Positions 25,985-34,315 of a stretch of DNA of 64,000 nt are shown here, piece by piece. The notes beneath the pieces were generated by a model that searched no databases, was not told the origin of the DNA, and was given only the letters and a program-made list of their open reading frames with translations. This stretch comes from Cellulomonas alba (GTDB lineage Bacteria; Actinomycetota; Actinomycetes; Actinomycetales; Cellulomonadaceae): the NCBI RefSeq assembly GCF_030362835.1, contig NZ_JAUCGQ010000001.1:372001-436000 (forward strand). Direction: 5' to 3'. Within the stretch, counting starts at the first letter, position 1; every line of letters starts with the position of its first letter. Position numbers and translations under genes: made by a program.

Positions 25985-26243
25985 CAGCCGCGCGCCGTTC
26001 ATTCCGCACGGGCTGCCAACCGGTTACGTCTCGAGTTGGTGCAACAGTCGCGCGGCCAGCGTGTTCTCCCGTCGGGTGGCACCACATGCCCCACCCGCAC
26101 GCTGCGCGTGCGCGGCCGCGGGACCCGGGTTTCCGGCCACGCACGACCAGGCCTCGACCGCGCGCGGCACTGACGCGGCGTCACCGTCCGCAAGTCCCGC
26201 GGCCGGAGCGCGCCGTACCGGCTCGCGGCCATGACCGCCCAAG

Positions 26244-26612
26244 TCAGCTGAGCGCGTCCGCGACGGCGTCGTCGATCTGTTCCAGCGGTGTGCCGGCGCG
26301 GAAGAGCGAAGCCCACAGCGCGCGCTTCTCGGGTGTCATCGGCTTGAGGTGAGCGCACATCGTGGAGGCCCACACCAGGCTCTCGCATGCGTTCGTAGCG
26401 GGGATCGTGAAGCGCACCGCATGGACGCCCAGCCCCAGTTGCACAATGGAGTAGTCGTGCAGAGCCGGCCTGCCCCCAGGCCCGGTCACCACCACTACGC
26501 CCACAAGCTCACTCAGGTCGAGGAGCTGCGATATGCGAGTCTTCTCGACCGCATCAGGCGTCATTCGCCCCGCGAGCTCGAGCGCCGGCTTCTCGAGGGG
26601 ATTCACCGCCAT
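26244..26612 (-). CDS. Small hypothetical protein, paralogue of its neighbour (A)
   Basis: A 122-residue protein with an ATG at 26612 and GAGGGG upstream. The centre is a beta-rich hydrophobic segment (LVGVVVVTGPGG, VQLGLGVHAVRF); the C-terminus is helical and ends RALWASLFRAGTPLEQIDDAVADAL. The neighbour at 26640 ends RTLYAQLFFEHVPLDQLDAVTRDAL, so the two share a C-terminal module (R.L.A.LF...PL.Q.D.v..DAL). They are 27 bp apart on the same strand and presumably co-transcribed. No family was recognised. Confidence 0.55.
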   Translation of the reverse strand: MAVNPLEKPALELAGRMTPDAVEKTRISQLLDLSELVGVVVVTGPGGRPALHDYSIVQLGLGVHAVRFTIPATNACESLVWASTMCAHLKPMTPEKRALWASLFRAGTPLEQIDDAVADALS

Positions 26613-26639
26613 CGGGCGTCCCCTCTACTTCGCTCGACG

Positions 26640-26975
26640 TCATGCCAGCGCATCGCGGGTCACCGCGTCGAGCTGGTCGAGCGGCACGTGCTCGAAGAAG
26701 AGCTGCGCGTACAGGGTGCGGTGCTGCGCGTCCATCGACTCGATGTGCTCGGTCCAGGCGGTGAGCTTCTCGATGGCCTCTTCAACGTCGAGGCCCTCCA
26801 GCTCGAGCTGCCGTCCGACGCGCAACTCGAAGCTCGCGACAACGACCACGACGGCACCGGGCCCGCCGCGCTGCGGATCGACTACGGCGGCACCGCCGAG
26901 CGACTTGCCGAAACGGCGCACCTGGGCCGCCAAGCGAGCGGCCGGCAGGGCATGGTCCGGGCCCCAGTGCGTCAC
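26640..26975 (-). CDS. Small hypothetical protein, paralogue of its neighbour (B)
   Basis: A 111-residue protein from a GTG at 26975. It has a basic N-terminus (ARLAAQVRRFGKSLGG), a central beta segment (GAVVVVVASFELRVGRQLEL) and a helical C-terminus (EKLTAWTEHIESMD, then RTLYAQLFFEHVPLDQLDAV) that matches the end of the gene at 26244. It is upstream of that gene in the likely transcript. The layout of hydrophobic beta core then helical tail is the same in both. Function unknown; a pair of small partners, such as toxin/antitoxin-like or structural, cannot be excluded. Confidence 0.5.
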   Translation of the reverse strand: MTHWGPDHALPAARLAAQVRRFGKSLGGAAVVDPQRGGPGAVVVVVASFELRVGRQLELEGLDVEEAIEKLTAWTEHIESMDAQHRTLYAQLFFEHVPLDQLDAVTRDALA

Positions 26976-27023
26976 GTGTTCAATCCTCCCCCGTACATCC
27001 GACAGCGTCTTGCGGCACGGCGC

Positions 27024-27579
27024 TCACGCGGCGCCCACGCCCATGACCGGCTCGGTGGGCCTCGTCGGCGCGCAGCCGGCGCCCCAACTCCGGGTCGTCG
27101 CGATGGGCGTCGAACAGGACGTTCGCGAGGTGCGCCCGCGCCAGCTCACGGGCCTGCGACGGATGCGGTGAGCCAGCAGTAGTAGGGCTGTCTGGCGAGC
27201 TTGAGGACCCGGCACGTCACCGCGACGGGGATCCGGTCGGCGGTGACCTCACTCACGAGCGGGTAGAGCCTCTTCCCGGCAGATGCGCCCGGACCCGGTA
27301 GGCGGCGGCGCGGCGCAGGATCTGGCTCTCCTGCTCCAGCAGCCGGATCCGGCGGTTCGCTTCGCGCAGTTCGGTCGACTCCGACCTGATCACACCGGGA
27401 CGATCGCCGCCCTCGACAGCAGCATCAGGCAGCCAGTCAGGCAGACACGACTCGGCGATCCCGAAGTCCGCCGCGATCTGCATTATCGGAGCCTCACCAC
27501 GTCGGGCAACCGCCACGACGTCACGGCGGAACTCCATCGGTACGGCCTGGGTACGGTGCACATCCTTCCAGCGGCGCAC
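27024..27579 (-). mobile_element. IS3-family insertion sequence remnant
   Basis: The minus strand carries an orfA followed by a broken orfB. OrfB begins YPLVSEVTADRIPVAVTCRV and goes on LARQPYYCWLTASVAGP before a TGA; the frame then continues after a one-base shift as ELARAHLANVLFDAHRDD and PELGRRLRADEAHRAG. The sequence stops matching near 27040, far short of the DDE catalytic domain. It is therefore a dead fragment. Terminal repeats were not identified. Confidence 0.75.
27253..27537 (-). pseudogene. IS3-family transposase OrfA (in a dead IS)
   Basis: About 95 residues from an ATG at 27537: EFRRDVVAVARRGEAPIMQI and ADFGIAESCLPDWLPDA form the helix-turn-helix of IS3-type OrfA, and ELREANRRIRLLEQESQILR is the leucine-zipper helix. 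The frame itself is open, but its orfB partner is frameshifted and truncated, so the unit cannot transpose by itself. A frame extension to 27579 exists but does not look like transposase. Confidence 0.7.
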
Positions 27580-27888
27580 TCAGCGCCACAGGTGAGATGT
27601 CACCTACTCGTGCAGCAGACCCGAGCGGACTCGGGCCGCCGAATGCCGGGCACTGGCTTGCTACGCCACGCGGGGGTCCGGTCAGGTGGTACAGGTGGCG
27701 GCCTCGGATGTCGCTCAAGACGAGAGTCGCCTCGGATGGAGCCGTGAGCTGCCCGTCCGTGCTCAAGAAGCTGCCGTCGCCGCGCCCCCAAGGAGGGTGG
27801 GGCGCGCTGGCCACCTCGGCGTGCGGGCGACTGGTGAGCCGCCTGCACCTCCGGTCGTCATTACGGGGGATGGGTCGGACCTATCGGC
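27580..27888. other. Gap between IS remnant and lipoprotein gene
   Basis: About 310 bp. A hairpin with arms CGCGCCCC (27781-27788) and GGGGCGCG (27799-27806) could end transcription from the lipoprotein side. Open frames on both strands exist (for example 27597-28061 plus) but overlap the lipoprotein or have no coding character. No gene is supported. Confidence 0.4.
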
Positions 27889-28422
27889 CTACCGCTCCGG
27901 GGTGGGTGTGGGCGTCCAGTCCGGGCAGGAGTCGCCGTCGCTCGTCTGCAGGACTGTGCGCGTTCGGAAGAGTCCCGAACGGCCCTCCTTCTCGCGATAG
28001 TGGAACTCGATCCCGTCCGCACGGGCGACATGTACGCCTGAAGCGAGGCCAATGCCGATGACGATGAGAGCTTGAGACTTCGGCGGCACAGTCAGCGGTG
28101 GGTTGGCTGGCATCGTGAAATCGCCACCGTTGACCGTGGTGCTCGCCGCGGACGGATCAGACAAGTAGTAGCCGGCGAGCGTGATTCCTGGTGTTGGGTT
28201 GACCAGAGTGGCGGCAGGGTCGGCGATGACCTCGTGCGAGGAGGTGTTGTCGACCCACCCCACCGCGAAGGTCACAGCATCACCGGAGAGCTGCTGAGCG
28301 CAGTACAGCTGAATGCCTGTGTCAAGGACGAGGGCGTTGGACGACGCAGAGCCGCCGCCCGAGCACCCCGCCAGCACAACGCTCGAAGCAACAGCTGCTG
28401 CGCAGATGCGGTGCAACCTCAC
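27889..28422 (-). CDS. Putative lipoprotein
   Basis: A 177-residue protein with a signal peptide (RLHRICAAAVASSVVLAGC) ending in the lipobox LAGC, so Cys is predicted to be lipid-modified and the protein anchored outside the membrane. The mature part is Gly/Ser-rich at first and then predicted beta (NALVLDTGIQLYCAQQL, later PPKSQALIVIGIG). It ends in a Thr/Pro tail. The GTG at 28422 overlaps the stop of the preceding secreted-protein gene by 4 bases (GTGA), so the pair is coupled and probably acts together at the cell surface. No family recognised. Confidence 0.75.
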   Translation of the reverse strand: MRLHRICAAAVASSVVLAGCSGGGSASSNALVLDTGIQLYCAQQLSGDAVTFAVGWVDNTSSHEVIADPAATLVNPTPGITLAGYYLSDPSAASTTVNGGDFTMPANPPLTVPPKSQALIVIGIGLASGVHVARADGIEFHYREKEGRSGLFRTRTVLQTSDGDSCPDWTPTPTPER

Positions 28423-29762
28423 TTGACTGTCAGCGCGCCGGCGTCGTTCTGGTTCCAAGTCCTCTTGGAGCCGCACAGCTGACCGCTCCTCTTGAGCGTG
28501 ACCTTCAGCGATCCCGTCGTGCTGAAGCCCGTCTGCGACGACAAGTTGATGCCGATGACAGGCCCAATGGAGACACCGCCAGACATGGTCGTCTCGGTGT
28601 TCGTCGTCATCAACGCGTAGTTGTTGGCGCTGATGGGCGAGCAGTACGTCGCATTGAAGATGTCAGGTCCGCCCTCGTTGAGAACTGCACCCTTCCACTG
28701 AACGGGCCGCGCCGTGTAGTAGTACACGTTCCGCGGCGAGCAGAAGTTCTCGTAGTACTGCCCGTACTGCCAGGTGGTCCGGAAAGCGAGGTAGCCGTAC
28801 ACGCCGGATTGCGGCTGGAACCCGGCGGTAGACGACGCCGAGGACGATTGCGTGCCCCCGGCACTGAAGCTGCCGTATGCCCCCGTGCTCGAGATCCCCA
28901 TCCCAAGGGTGCTGGACTGGGACTGCTTGTAGGTGTAGGTCGCGGCCCACTGGTTGTGCGTGCCGCTGACCTCTGCGAGCGTCACCTTCTGGTCGCCGTA
29001 GCTCTTCTTGTACACGCCGCACACTGAGGAGGCCGCCGCCGCGGTCACCGTCGCGTCGGAGGTGACCGACGCCGTCTTCGCCGTCGCCGCGGCGCTGCTC
29101 GCGGTGATCTTTGTGATCAGGTCGATGCCGACGGCGCCGGCCGAGGTGGGTGCGGCCGGCTGCCAAGTACCCGATGCGATCGCCGTAGTGAAGTTCTGCA
29201 CCGGGACCGGAAGGCGCGGCGAGACGGTGGCGCCGGACGCGTCTGGGGCAGCGAACGTTGCTACGCCCCCGGCGCTGCCGGAGACACCGTCGACCGTCAA
29301 GGTCGTCGCCGCGACAGCGGCCGTCGTGTCTGTCGTCGCGGCGAGCTCGACGTTGATCTCGGCACTCGTGGGACGGGCCGCGAGCCACTGCTTCACGGCC
29401 GCTGAGTCCAGTGAGAGCGCGTACTTTCCTGAGGCGTCCGCGGACGTGATGCCGATGCGGGTCATCGGCACCGGGTCGCCGGGACGCAACTTGGCGAGCT
29501 CGGCGTCGGTCGGCCACGCGACCAGGGTGATCGTCGCATCGGGAACGGCGCGCCCGGACGGGTCCTTCACCGCGCCGGTGAACGCGACGGGTGCAGCCGC
29601 GCCGGCGAGGCTCAGGGCTGCACCGTGCGTCACGCTGCCCGCGGCGACCTTTGCCAGCGTCTCAGGCCCCGGCGTGTCGGGCGCGGCGACGGCGGGCGCC
29701 GCCACCAGGCCCCCGGCGACCACTGCGACCACCGAGATGGCCGCCGCATACGAGCGGCTCAT
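28419..29762 (-). CDS. Secreted protein of unknown function
   Basis: A 447-residue protein with a Sec signal peptide (YAAAISVVAVVAGGLVAAPA, cleavage near AVAA-PD). Residues about 50-130 look like an Ig/carboxypeptidase-regulatory fold (VKDPSGRAVPDATITLVAW). Residues about 240-440 form a Tyr/Ser/Gly-rich domain (SVCGVYKKSYGDQKVTLAE, then GISSTGAYGSFSAGGTQ, then QYYENFCSPRNVYYYTARP) with four or so cysteines that may form disulfides. It ends GSLKVTLKRSGQLCGSKRTW. The alternating small and aromatic residues suggest a beta-rich surface or adhesin-like protein. It is coupled to a lipoprotein gene. Why such a pair sits in a defence-like island is unclear. Confidence 0.7.
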   Translation of the reverse strand: MSRSYAAAISVVAVVAGGLVAAPAVAAPDTPGPETLAKVAAGSVTHGAALSLAGAAAPVAFTGAVKDPSGRAVPDATITLVAWPTDAELAKLRPGDPVPMTRIGITSADASGKYALSLDSAAVKQWLAARPTSAEINVELAATTDTTAAVAATTLTVDGVSGSAGGVATFAAPDASGATVSPRLPVPVQNFTTAIASGTWQPAAPTSAGAVGIDLITKITASSAAATAKTASVTSDATVTAAAASSVCGVYKKSYGDQKVTLAEVSGTHNQWAATYTYKQSQSSTLGMGISSTGAYGSFSAGGTQSSSASSTAGFQPQSGVYGYLAFRTTWQYGQYYENFCSPRNVYYYTARPVQWKGAVLNEGGPDIFNATYCSPISANNYALMTTNTETTMSGGVSIGPVIGINLSSQTGFSTTGSLKVTLKRSGQLCGSKRTWNQNDAGALTVK

Positions 29763-30198
29763 GACTCCTCCAAAGCCTTGTCACAGGGAGACTTGACCGG
29801 GAACTTACAGTCGCGACACGTCGACGATGCCCGAAACGCGAAAAGTCACCCAGAGGAGTGATCGCCTGCGGTGCGAGCCCCGGACAGCAGGTGTCGCTGG
29901 GGATTTGCCGCGACCACAGCACGCGGTGCGCCTGGACCGCGAGCTCCTGCGTCAGGTCCGCTGGGACGTGGCGCGCGCAGCGCAGATCATCGAGGACGCC
30001 GGTCGGGACGTCGTCCTCTCGCTCGCCCCGCGGACGAGCGCTTTGCAGCCGATCGATCTCGCCCGCGAACCGGACCTTCGCGCTCTGCTCGAAGCGATCG
30101 ACCTTTCCTACCTCGCCGAATGGGCCGCACCTGCGGACCGTGCGCGTCACTCCGCGGGACTGGCCATGTCCATGCGTGGCCGGCGTAGCGTCGTGTGG
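29763..30198. other. Divergent region with uncertain open frame
   Basis: Between the secreted protein and the antitoxin. A plus frame is open from 29827 in phase with the antitoxin and would add 124 residues (with stretches such as RLDRELLRQVRWDVARAAQI). No ribosome site or family match supports it. It could be a remnant of another gene. A -10-like TAGCGT at 30186-30191 favours the short antitoxin start at 30199. Confidence 0.35.
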
Positions 30199-30444
30199 AT
30201 GGAGAGCATCATCGCCGCTGACGAGTTGCGCGAACGGGCCGACGAAGTGATCCGCCGAGCTGCGGCTGGAGAGCGCTTCGTCCTGACGATGGACGGCCGG
30301 CGGGTTGCGGAGATCACGCCGTGCACGACGGACAGCTGGCGCACCGGCGATGATGTCCGGGCGATCTGGACCGGCCGGTCGTACGGTGCGCTCGATCGCG
30401 ACCTCTTCGGCGAGCGGTGGAACGACCCGTTCGTCAGCGAGTAG
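30199..30444 (+). CDS. Phd/YefM-type antitoxin without an adjacent toxin
   Basis: An 81-residue protein: MESIIAADELRERADEVIRR, then AAGERFVLTMDGRRVAEITP is the Phd/YefM DNA-binding fold (I.a.e.r.....ll.....ge.v.IT..Grpva.i). The rest (SWRTGDDVRAIWTG, then GALDRDLFGERWNDPF) is the C-terminal tail that normally neutralises a VapC- or Doc-type toxin. TAGCGT lies 7 nt before the ATG, so the transcript may be leaderless. No toxin-like frame follows in the next 480 bp or precedes it, so this is an orphan antitoxin or the survivor of a decayed pair. A longer frame starting at 29827 is possible but unsupported. Confidence 0.7.
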   Translation: MESIIAADELRERADEVIRRAAAGERFVLTMDGRRVAEITPCTTDSWRTGDDVRAIWTGRSYGALDRDLFGERWNDPFVSE

Positions 30445-30925
30445 CGCTGCAAGGTGGACGCGCCACGGAGAGCGGGCCGCGCCGCGGTGGCTGGTTCGGG
30501 ATCTGACGCGCCCCAGCGGTCCGGTTGCGGTCGACCCACCGTGTCAGAGCGCGGTGCGACCCTCACCCCCGCGGCGCCCTCCCATGTGCACGTCGACGGG
30601 CCGACGGTCGCCGGCGGCACCGCGTACGACCTGGCCGAGCTGAACGACACACCGGAACCGGACCCGATCCGGACCGGTGTGCCTGGCCGGTTGAGACCGC
30701 CTACCGGTCGCTGCTCAGCCGCCTCGAGCGCCAGAGTTCACGCTCGTCTCAGTACCTCGTAGGGCTGCCAAGTTCTCGTCCCCGAGTGCATCGAATGCTG
30801 TTCACGCGCCGTCCGCCCGACCGCTCTGGCGTCGCCGTCACACTGCCTGAATGCCGAACACCCTCCGGTGTACCCCGCGTCGGAGTCGCCGCTGACTTGT
30901 CGGTCGGTCGGTCTACGATCCGAGC
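30445..30925. other. Gap upstream of recC
   Basis: About 480 bp between the antitoxin and recC. Several overlapping frames are open, as expected at this GC content, but none has a ribosome site, coding-like composition or a recognisable product. A toxin gene was looked for and not found. An imperfect dyad (ACACCGGAACCGG against CCGGACCGGTGT) lies near 30650-30682. The recC promoter is at its right end. Confidence 0.4.
30914..30919 (+). promoter_or_regulatory. -10 box of the recCBD operon, probably leaderless
   Basis: TACGAT ends 6 nt before the GTG of recC at 30926, and no Shine-Dalgarno sequence is present. The three exonuclease genes that follow are joined by 4-base overlaps, so this is likely the promoter of the whole operon. 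Confidence 0.5.
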
Positions 30926-33900
30926 GTGAGCGACGCTGCGGGGGGCGGGGGCCGCCTTCGGCTGCACGTCGCCGAACGTGCCGACGCGTTGGTGACGAGT
31001 TTGGCGGCAGTGCTCAGCGCACCGCCTGCCGACCCGTTCACACCAGACGTGGTGGCAGTTCCGACGCGCGGGGTCGAGCGGTGGGTCGCCCAACGGCTGG
31101 CACACCACCTCGGGACCGGGCCGCGCGAGGACGGCGTCTGCGCGAATGTCCGCTTCGACCCACCGCGGACCATCGTCCGCGAGGCACTCGCCGCCACGAT
31201 CGGGATCGAGCCCGACCACGACCCATGGCACCCCGACCGGCTGCCTTGGCACGTCCTTGCGGTACTCGACGAGGAGCACGGGTCCTCGTGGCTGGCTACG
31301 ATCTCGCGCTACCTCGGTCAGGCGGACGACCACCTGCGCCGCAGCCGGCGCCTTCGGCTCGCGCAGCGCCTTGCACGCCTCCTGCAGTCGTACGACGAGC
31401 AGCGCCCCGCGCTGGTCCGCGCGTGGGCCGACGGGCTCGATCAGGACGGCGCCGGCACGCCGCTGGCCGCCGACCTGGTCTGGCAGGCAGAGCTGTGGCG
31501 GAGGCTGCGCAGCCGGCTCGACGTGCCCGCGCCCGCGCTGCGCATCGACGACGCGGTCGGCCGGCTCGCCGCTGAACCTGACGTCGTTGACCTGCCCGAA
31601 CGCCTGTCGGTGTTCGGACCGACGGCGCTCCCCGACGCGCACGTGCGTGTCCTGCACGCCTTGGCCACGCACCGGGAGGTGCATCTGTGGCTGCCCAGCC
31701 CGTCACATCGGCTGTGGGAGCGTGTTGCCGCAGCGCCCGGCCCACCCGTCTCTCGGCGTCGTGACACGGGGCGGGTGGCTCAGCACCCGATGCTCGAGTC
31801 CATGGCGTCAGACGCGACCGAGCTCGAGTCGCGGCTGCTCGTTTTCGACCCGCTCGTCACGTGGGTCGAGGTCCCAGAGCCCCCTCGAAGCGTTCTGGGC
31901 GCGCTGCAGACTCGGCTTCGAGACGATCGATCGGGTGGCGCCCGGCATGACGCCGGTGCACACGATCGATCCGTGCAGGTGCACGCCGCCCACGGCCGCA
32001 CGCGCCAGGTCGAGGTACTTCGCGACGCGCTCGCCGGGCTGCTCGCCGACGACCCCACGCTGCAGCCTCGGGACATCGTGGTCATGTGCCCGGACGTCGA
32101 GCTGTTCGCCCCCCTCGTCGAGGCCATTTTCGAGCCTGCTGTCGACGGCGATGCACCCGAGACGCACCCAGGTCGAACGCTTCGCGTGCGGATAGCCGAC
32201 CGCGCGCCGGCACGCTCTAACCCTGTTCTCACCGTCCTGGCGACCGTTCTGGAGCTCGCAGACTCCCGCGTCACTGCGTCGGCGGTCGTCGACCTCGCAG
32301 GCCAGGCTCCGGTGAGGCGCCGCTTCGGGCTCGATGAAGACGCACTCAACCGCGTGCGCGCGTGGGCGCTGGAGTCGGGCGTGCACTGGGGCGAGGACGC
32401 GCAACGCCGTGCGCGTTTCCAGCTGGGCAATGTCCCTCAGGGCACCTGGTCGACCGCTCTCGACCGGCTGCTGCTGGGTGTCGCCATGGCCGAGGACGAC
32501 AACCGCTTCGTGGGATCCGTGCTGCCCATCGACGACGTCCCGAGCACGGACGTCGACCTCGCGGGCCGCCTGGCCGAGTTTCTCGACCGCCTCACCGTCG
32601 CCCTCGCCGGGCTCACGGGTGCCCAGCCCGCGGAGCACTGGTTCGCCGCTCTGGAACGAGCCGTCGACCTGCTCACCGACGTGGCGCCCGCGGACCGCTG
32701 GCAGCGGGCGCAGGCCGCGCACGTAGTGACGACAGCACGTCTCGCGGCGACCAGCACCGCCTCGCTGCGACTCGCGGACATCGTCGCGCTGCTCGAACCG
32801 CACCTGCGCGGACGACCTACCCGCGCGGGCTTCCGCACGGGCGCGCTCACCGTGTGCTCGCTGGAGCCGATGCGGGCCGTCCCCCATCGGGTCGTGGCGC
32901 TGATCGGCATGGATGACGGGCAATTCCCTCGCGCAGTCGCCCCGGACGGCGACGACGTGCTCGCGCGCGACCCCCTCGTCGGTGAGCGCGACCCTCGGCA
33001 GGAGGACAGACAGCTGTTCCTCGACGCGGTCACGAGTGCAGAAGACTGCCTGCTCATCGTGCACTCCGGCGCAGACGAGCGCACGGGCGCCGTGCGCCCA
33101 CCAGCGGTGCCCGTCGGCGAGCTGCTGGACGCCTTGGACGATGCGGTCGCTTACCCGGACGGCGCGCCAGCGCGGACGCATGTGGTCCACCACCCGCTGC
33201 AGACCGTCGACGAGCGGAACTTCACCGCCGGGGCGCTCGGCCGGCCAGGACCGTTCGCGTTCGACCGGCTCGACCTCGCCGCGGCCCTCGCCGCGCGCCA
33301 CCGCGACTGGCAGGTGAGGCCGTTCCTGGCCGAGCCGCTGCCGCCGCAGGTGGACGACGATCTGGACCTCGAGGAGCTGGTCACGGCTTTGGAGCATCCG
33401 GTGCGCGCGTTCATCAGGGTCCGGCTGGGCGTGCGACTGCCGGGCGATGAGCCGCAGCTCGACGACCGGCTCCCTCTCGAGATGGGCGCCCTCGAGCGCT
33501 GGTCGGTGGGCGACCGGCTGCTCGCAGCCGGCCTCGACGGCATCCCGCTCGACCAGACCGCCGCCGCTGAGCGGCGCCGTGGCCACATGCCACCGGGTGC
33601 GCTCGGCGGGGCAGCGCTCGCCTCAGTGCGAAATGAGGTCGACCCCCTGCTCGTGGCCGCTCGACGGCACCTCGACGGCCCGGGCACGCCGCTGGAAGTC
33701 GACGTCGAGCTTCCCGGCGGCCGCCGGCTGGCGGGCACGGTGCACGGCGTGCGAGGCGACGTCGTCGCGCGGGCCGTGTACAGCCGGCTGGGGCCGAAGC
33801 ACCGGCTGCGCGCATGGGTCCATCTGCTGGCGCTCACAGCGTCGCACCCCGACCGGCGGTTGACGGCGGTGACCGTGGCCCGCGGCGACGGCGCCAGCGC

Positions 33901-34315
33901 GCAGCCGCGAGTCGCCAAACTCCGGGCGCCCGGGCCAGACGACGCGATGCACGTCCTGCGCTCGCTCGTCGAGCTGTACGACGAGGCGCTGCGTGAGCCG
34001 CTCCCCCTGCCGCTGCAGACGTCGTGGGCCTACGCGCGCCATCGGGTGCGCGGTGGCGATGAGGAGGACGCACTGGCGGCCGCCCGCAAGGACCTCGGCT
34101 CCGCGGAGGACGCGCGCCAGGGGCGGGGCGGCTTCGAGTGCGCCGACGCCCATCACGTCCTGGTGTGGGGCGACGACCTGACGTTCGACGACCTGCTCGG
34201 GCCGCCCTCGCAGCGTGACCGCGAGCGGGCACCGCACGAGTCGACGCGCTTTGGAGCGCTGTCGGTCGCACTGTGGTCGGCGCTCGACCGGCACGAGGAG
34301 GTCGGGCTCGGATGA
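30926..34315 (+). CDS. recC: Exodeoxyribonuclease V subunit gamma (RecC)
   Basis: A 1129-residue RecC, the subunit that holds the DNA fork and scans for Chi in RecBCD. The N-terminal inactive SF1-like domain starts RLRLHVAERADALVTSLAAV and contains VVAVPTRGVERWVAQRLAHHLG, the position of a decayed Walker site. VSVFGP-type strand (RLSVFGPTALPDAHVRVLHAL) and RDIVVMCPDVELFAPL are typical. The C-terminal nuclease-like domain (about 800-1129) includes GRRLAGTVHG and LLALTASHPDRRLTAV and lacks nuclease residues, as expected for RecC. The start GTG is set by the TACGAT box 6 nt upstream. It overlaps recB by ATGA. Length is normal. Confidence 0.92.
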   Translation: MSDAAGGGGRLRLHVAERADALVTSLAAVLSAPPADPFTPDVVAVPTRGVERWVAQRLAHHLGTGPREDGVCANVRFDPPRTIVREALAATIGIEPDHDPWHPDRLPWHVLAVLDEEHGSSWLATISRYLGQADDHLRRSRRLRLAQRLARLLQSYDEQRPALVRAWADGLDQDGAGTPLAADLVWQAELWRRLRSRLDVPAPALRIDDAVGRLAAEPDVVDLPERLSVFGPTALPDAHVRVLHALATHREVHLWLPSPSHRLWERVAAAPGPPVSRRRDTGRVAQHPMLESMASDATELESRLLVFDPLVTWVEVPEPPRSVLGALQTRLRDDRSGGARHDAGAHDRSVQVHAAHGRTRQVEVLRDALAGLLADDPTLQPRDIVVMCPDVELFAPLVEAIFEPAVDGDAPETHPGRTLRVRIADRAPARSNPVLTVLATVLELADSRVTASAVVDLAGQAPVRRRFGLDEDALNRVRAWALESGVHWGEDAQRRARFQLGNVPQGTWSTALDRLLLGVAMAEDDNRFVGSVLPIDDVPSTDVDLAGRLAEFLDRLTVALAGLTGAQPAEHWFAALERAVDLLTDVAPADRWQRAQAAHVVTTARLAATSTASLRLADIVALLEPHLRGRPTRAGFRTGALTVCSLEPMRAVPHRVVALIGMDDGQFPRAVAPDGDDVLARDPLVGERDPRQEDRQLFLDAVTSAEDCLLIVHSGADERTGAVRPPAVPVGELLDALDDAVAYPDGAPARTHVVHHPLQTVDERNFTAGALGRPGPFAFDRLDLAAALAARHRDWQVRPFLAEPLPPQVDDDLDLEELVTALEHPVRAFIRVRLGVRLPGDEPQLDDRLPLEMGALERWSVGDRLLAAGLDGIPLDQTAAAERRRGHMPPGALGGAALASVRNEVDPLLVAARRHLDGPGTPLEVDVELPGGRRLAGTVHGVRGDVVARAVYSRLGPKHRLRAWVHLLALTASHPDRRLTAVTVARGDGASAQPRVAKLRAPGPDDAMHVLRSLVELYDEALREPLPLPLQTSWAYARHRVRGGDEEDALAAARKDLGSAEDARQGRGGFECADAHHVLVWGDDLTFDDLLGPPSQRDRERAPHESTRFGALSVALWSALDRHEEVGLG

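Noticed and set aside
27597-28061. 154-codon plus-strand frame
   Set aside because: It runs antisense into the lipoprotein gene, has no ribosome site, and its product is Arg/Ser/Gly-rich without pattern.
30445-30925. Toxin partner of the orphan antitoxin
   Set aside because: Frames here lack PIN-type acidic residues or a Fic/Doc or RelE pattern and show no coding signal.
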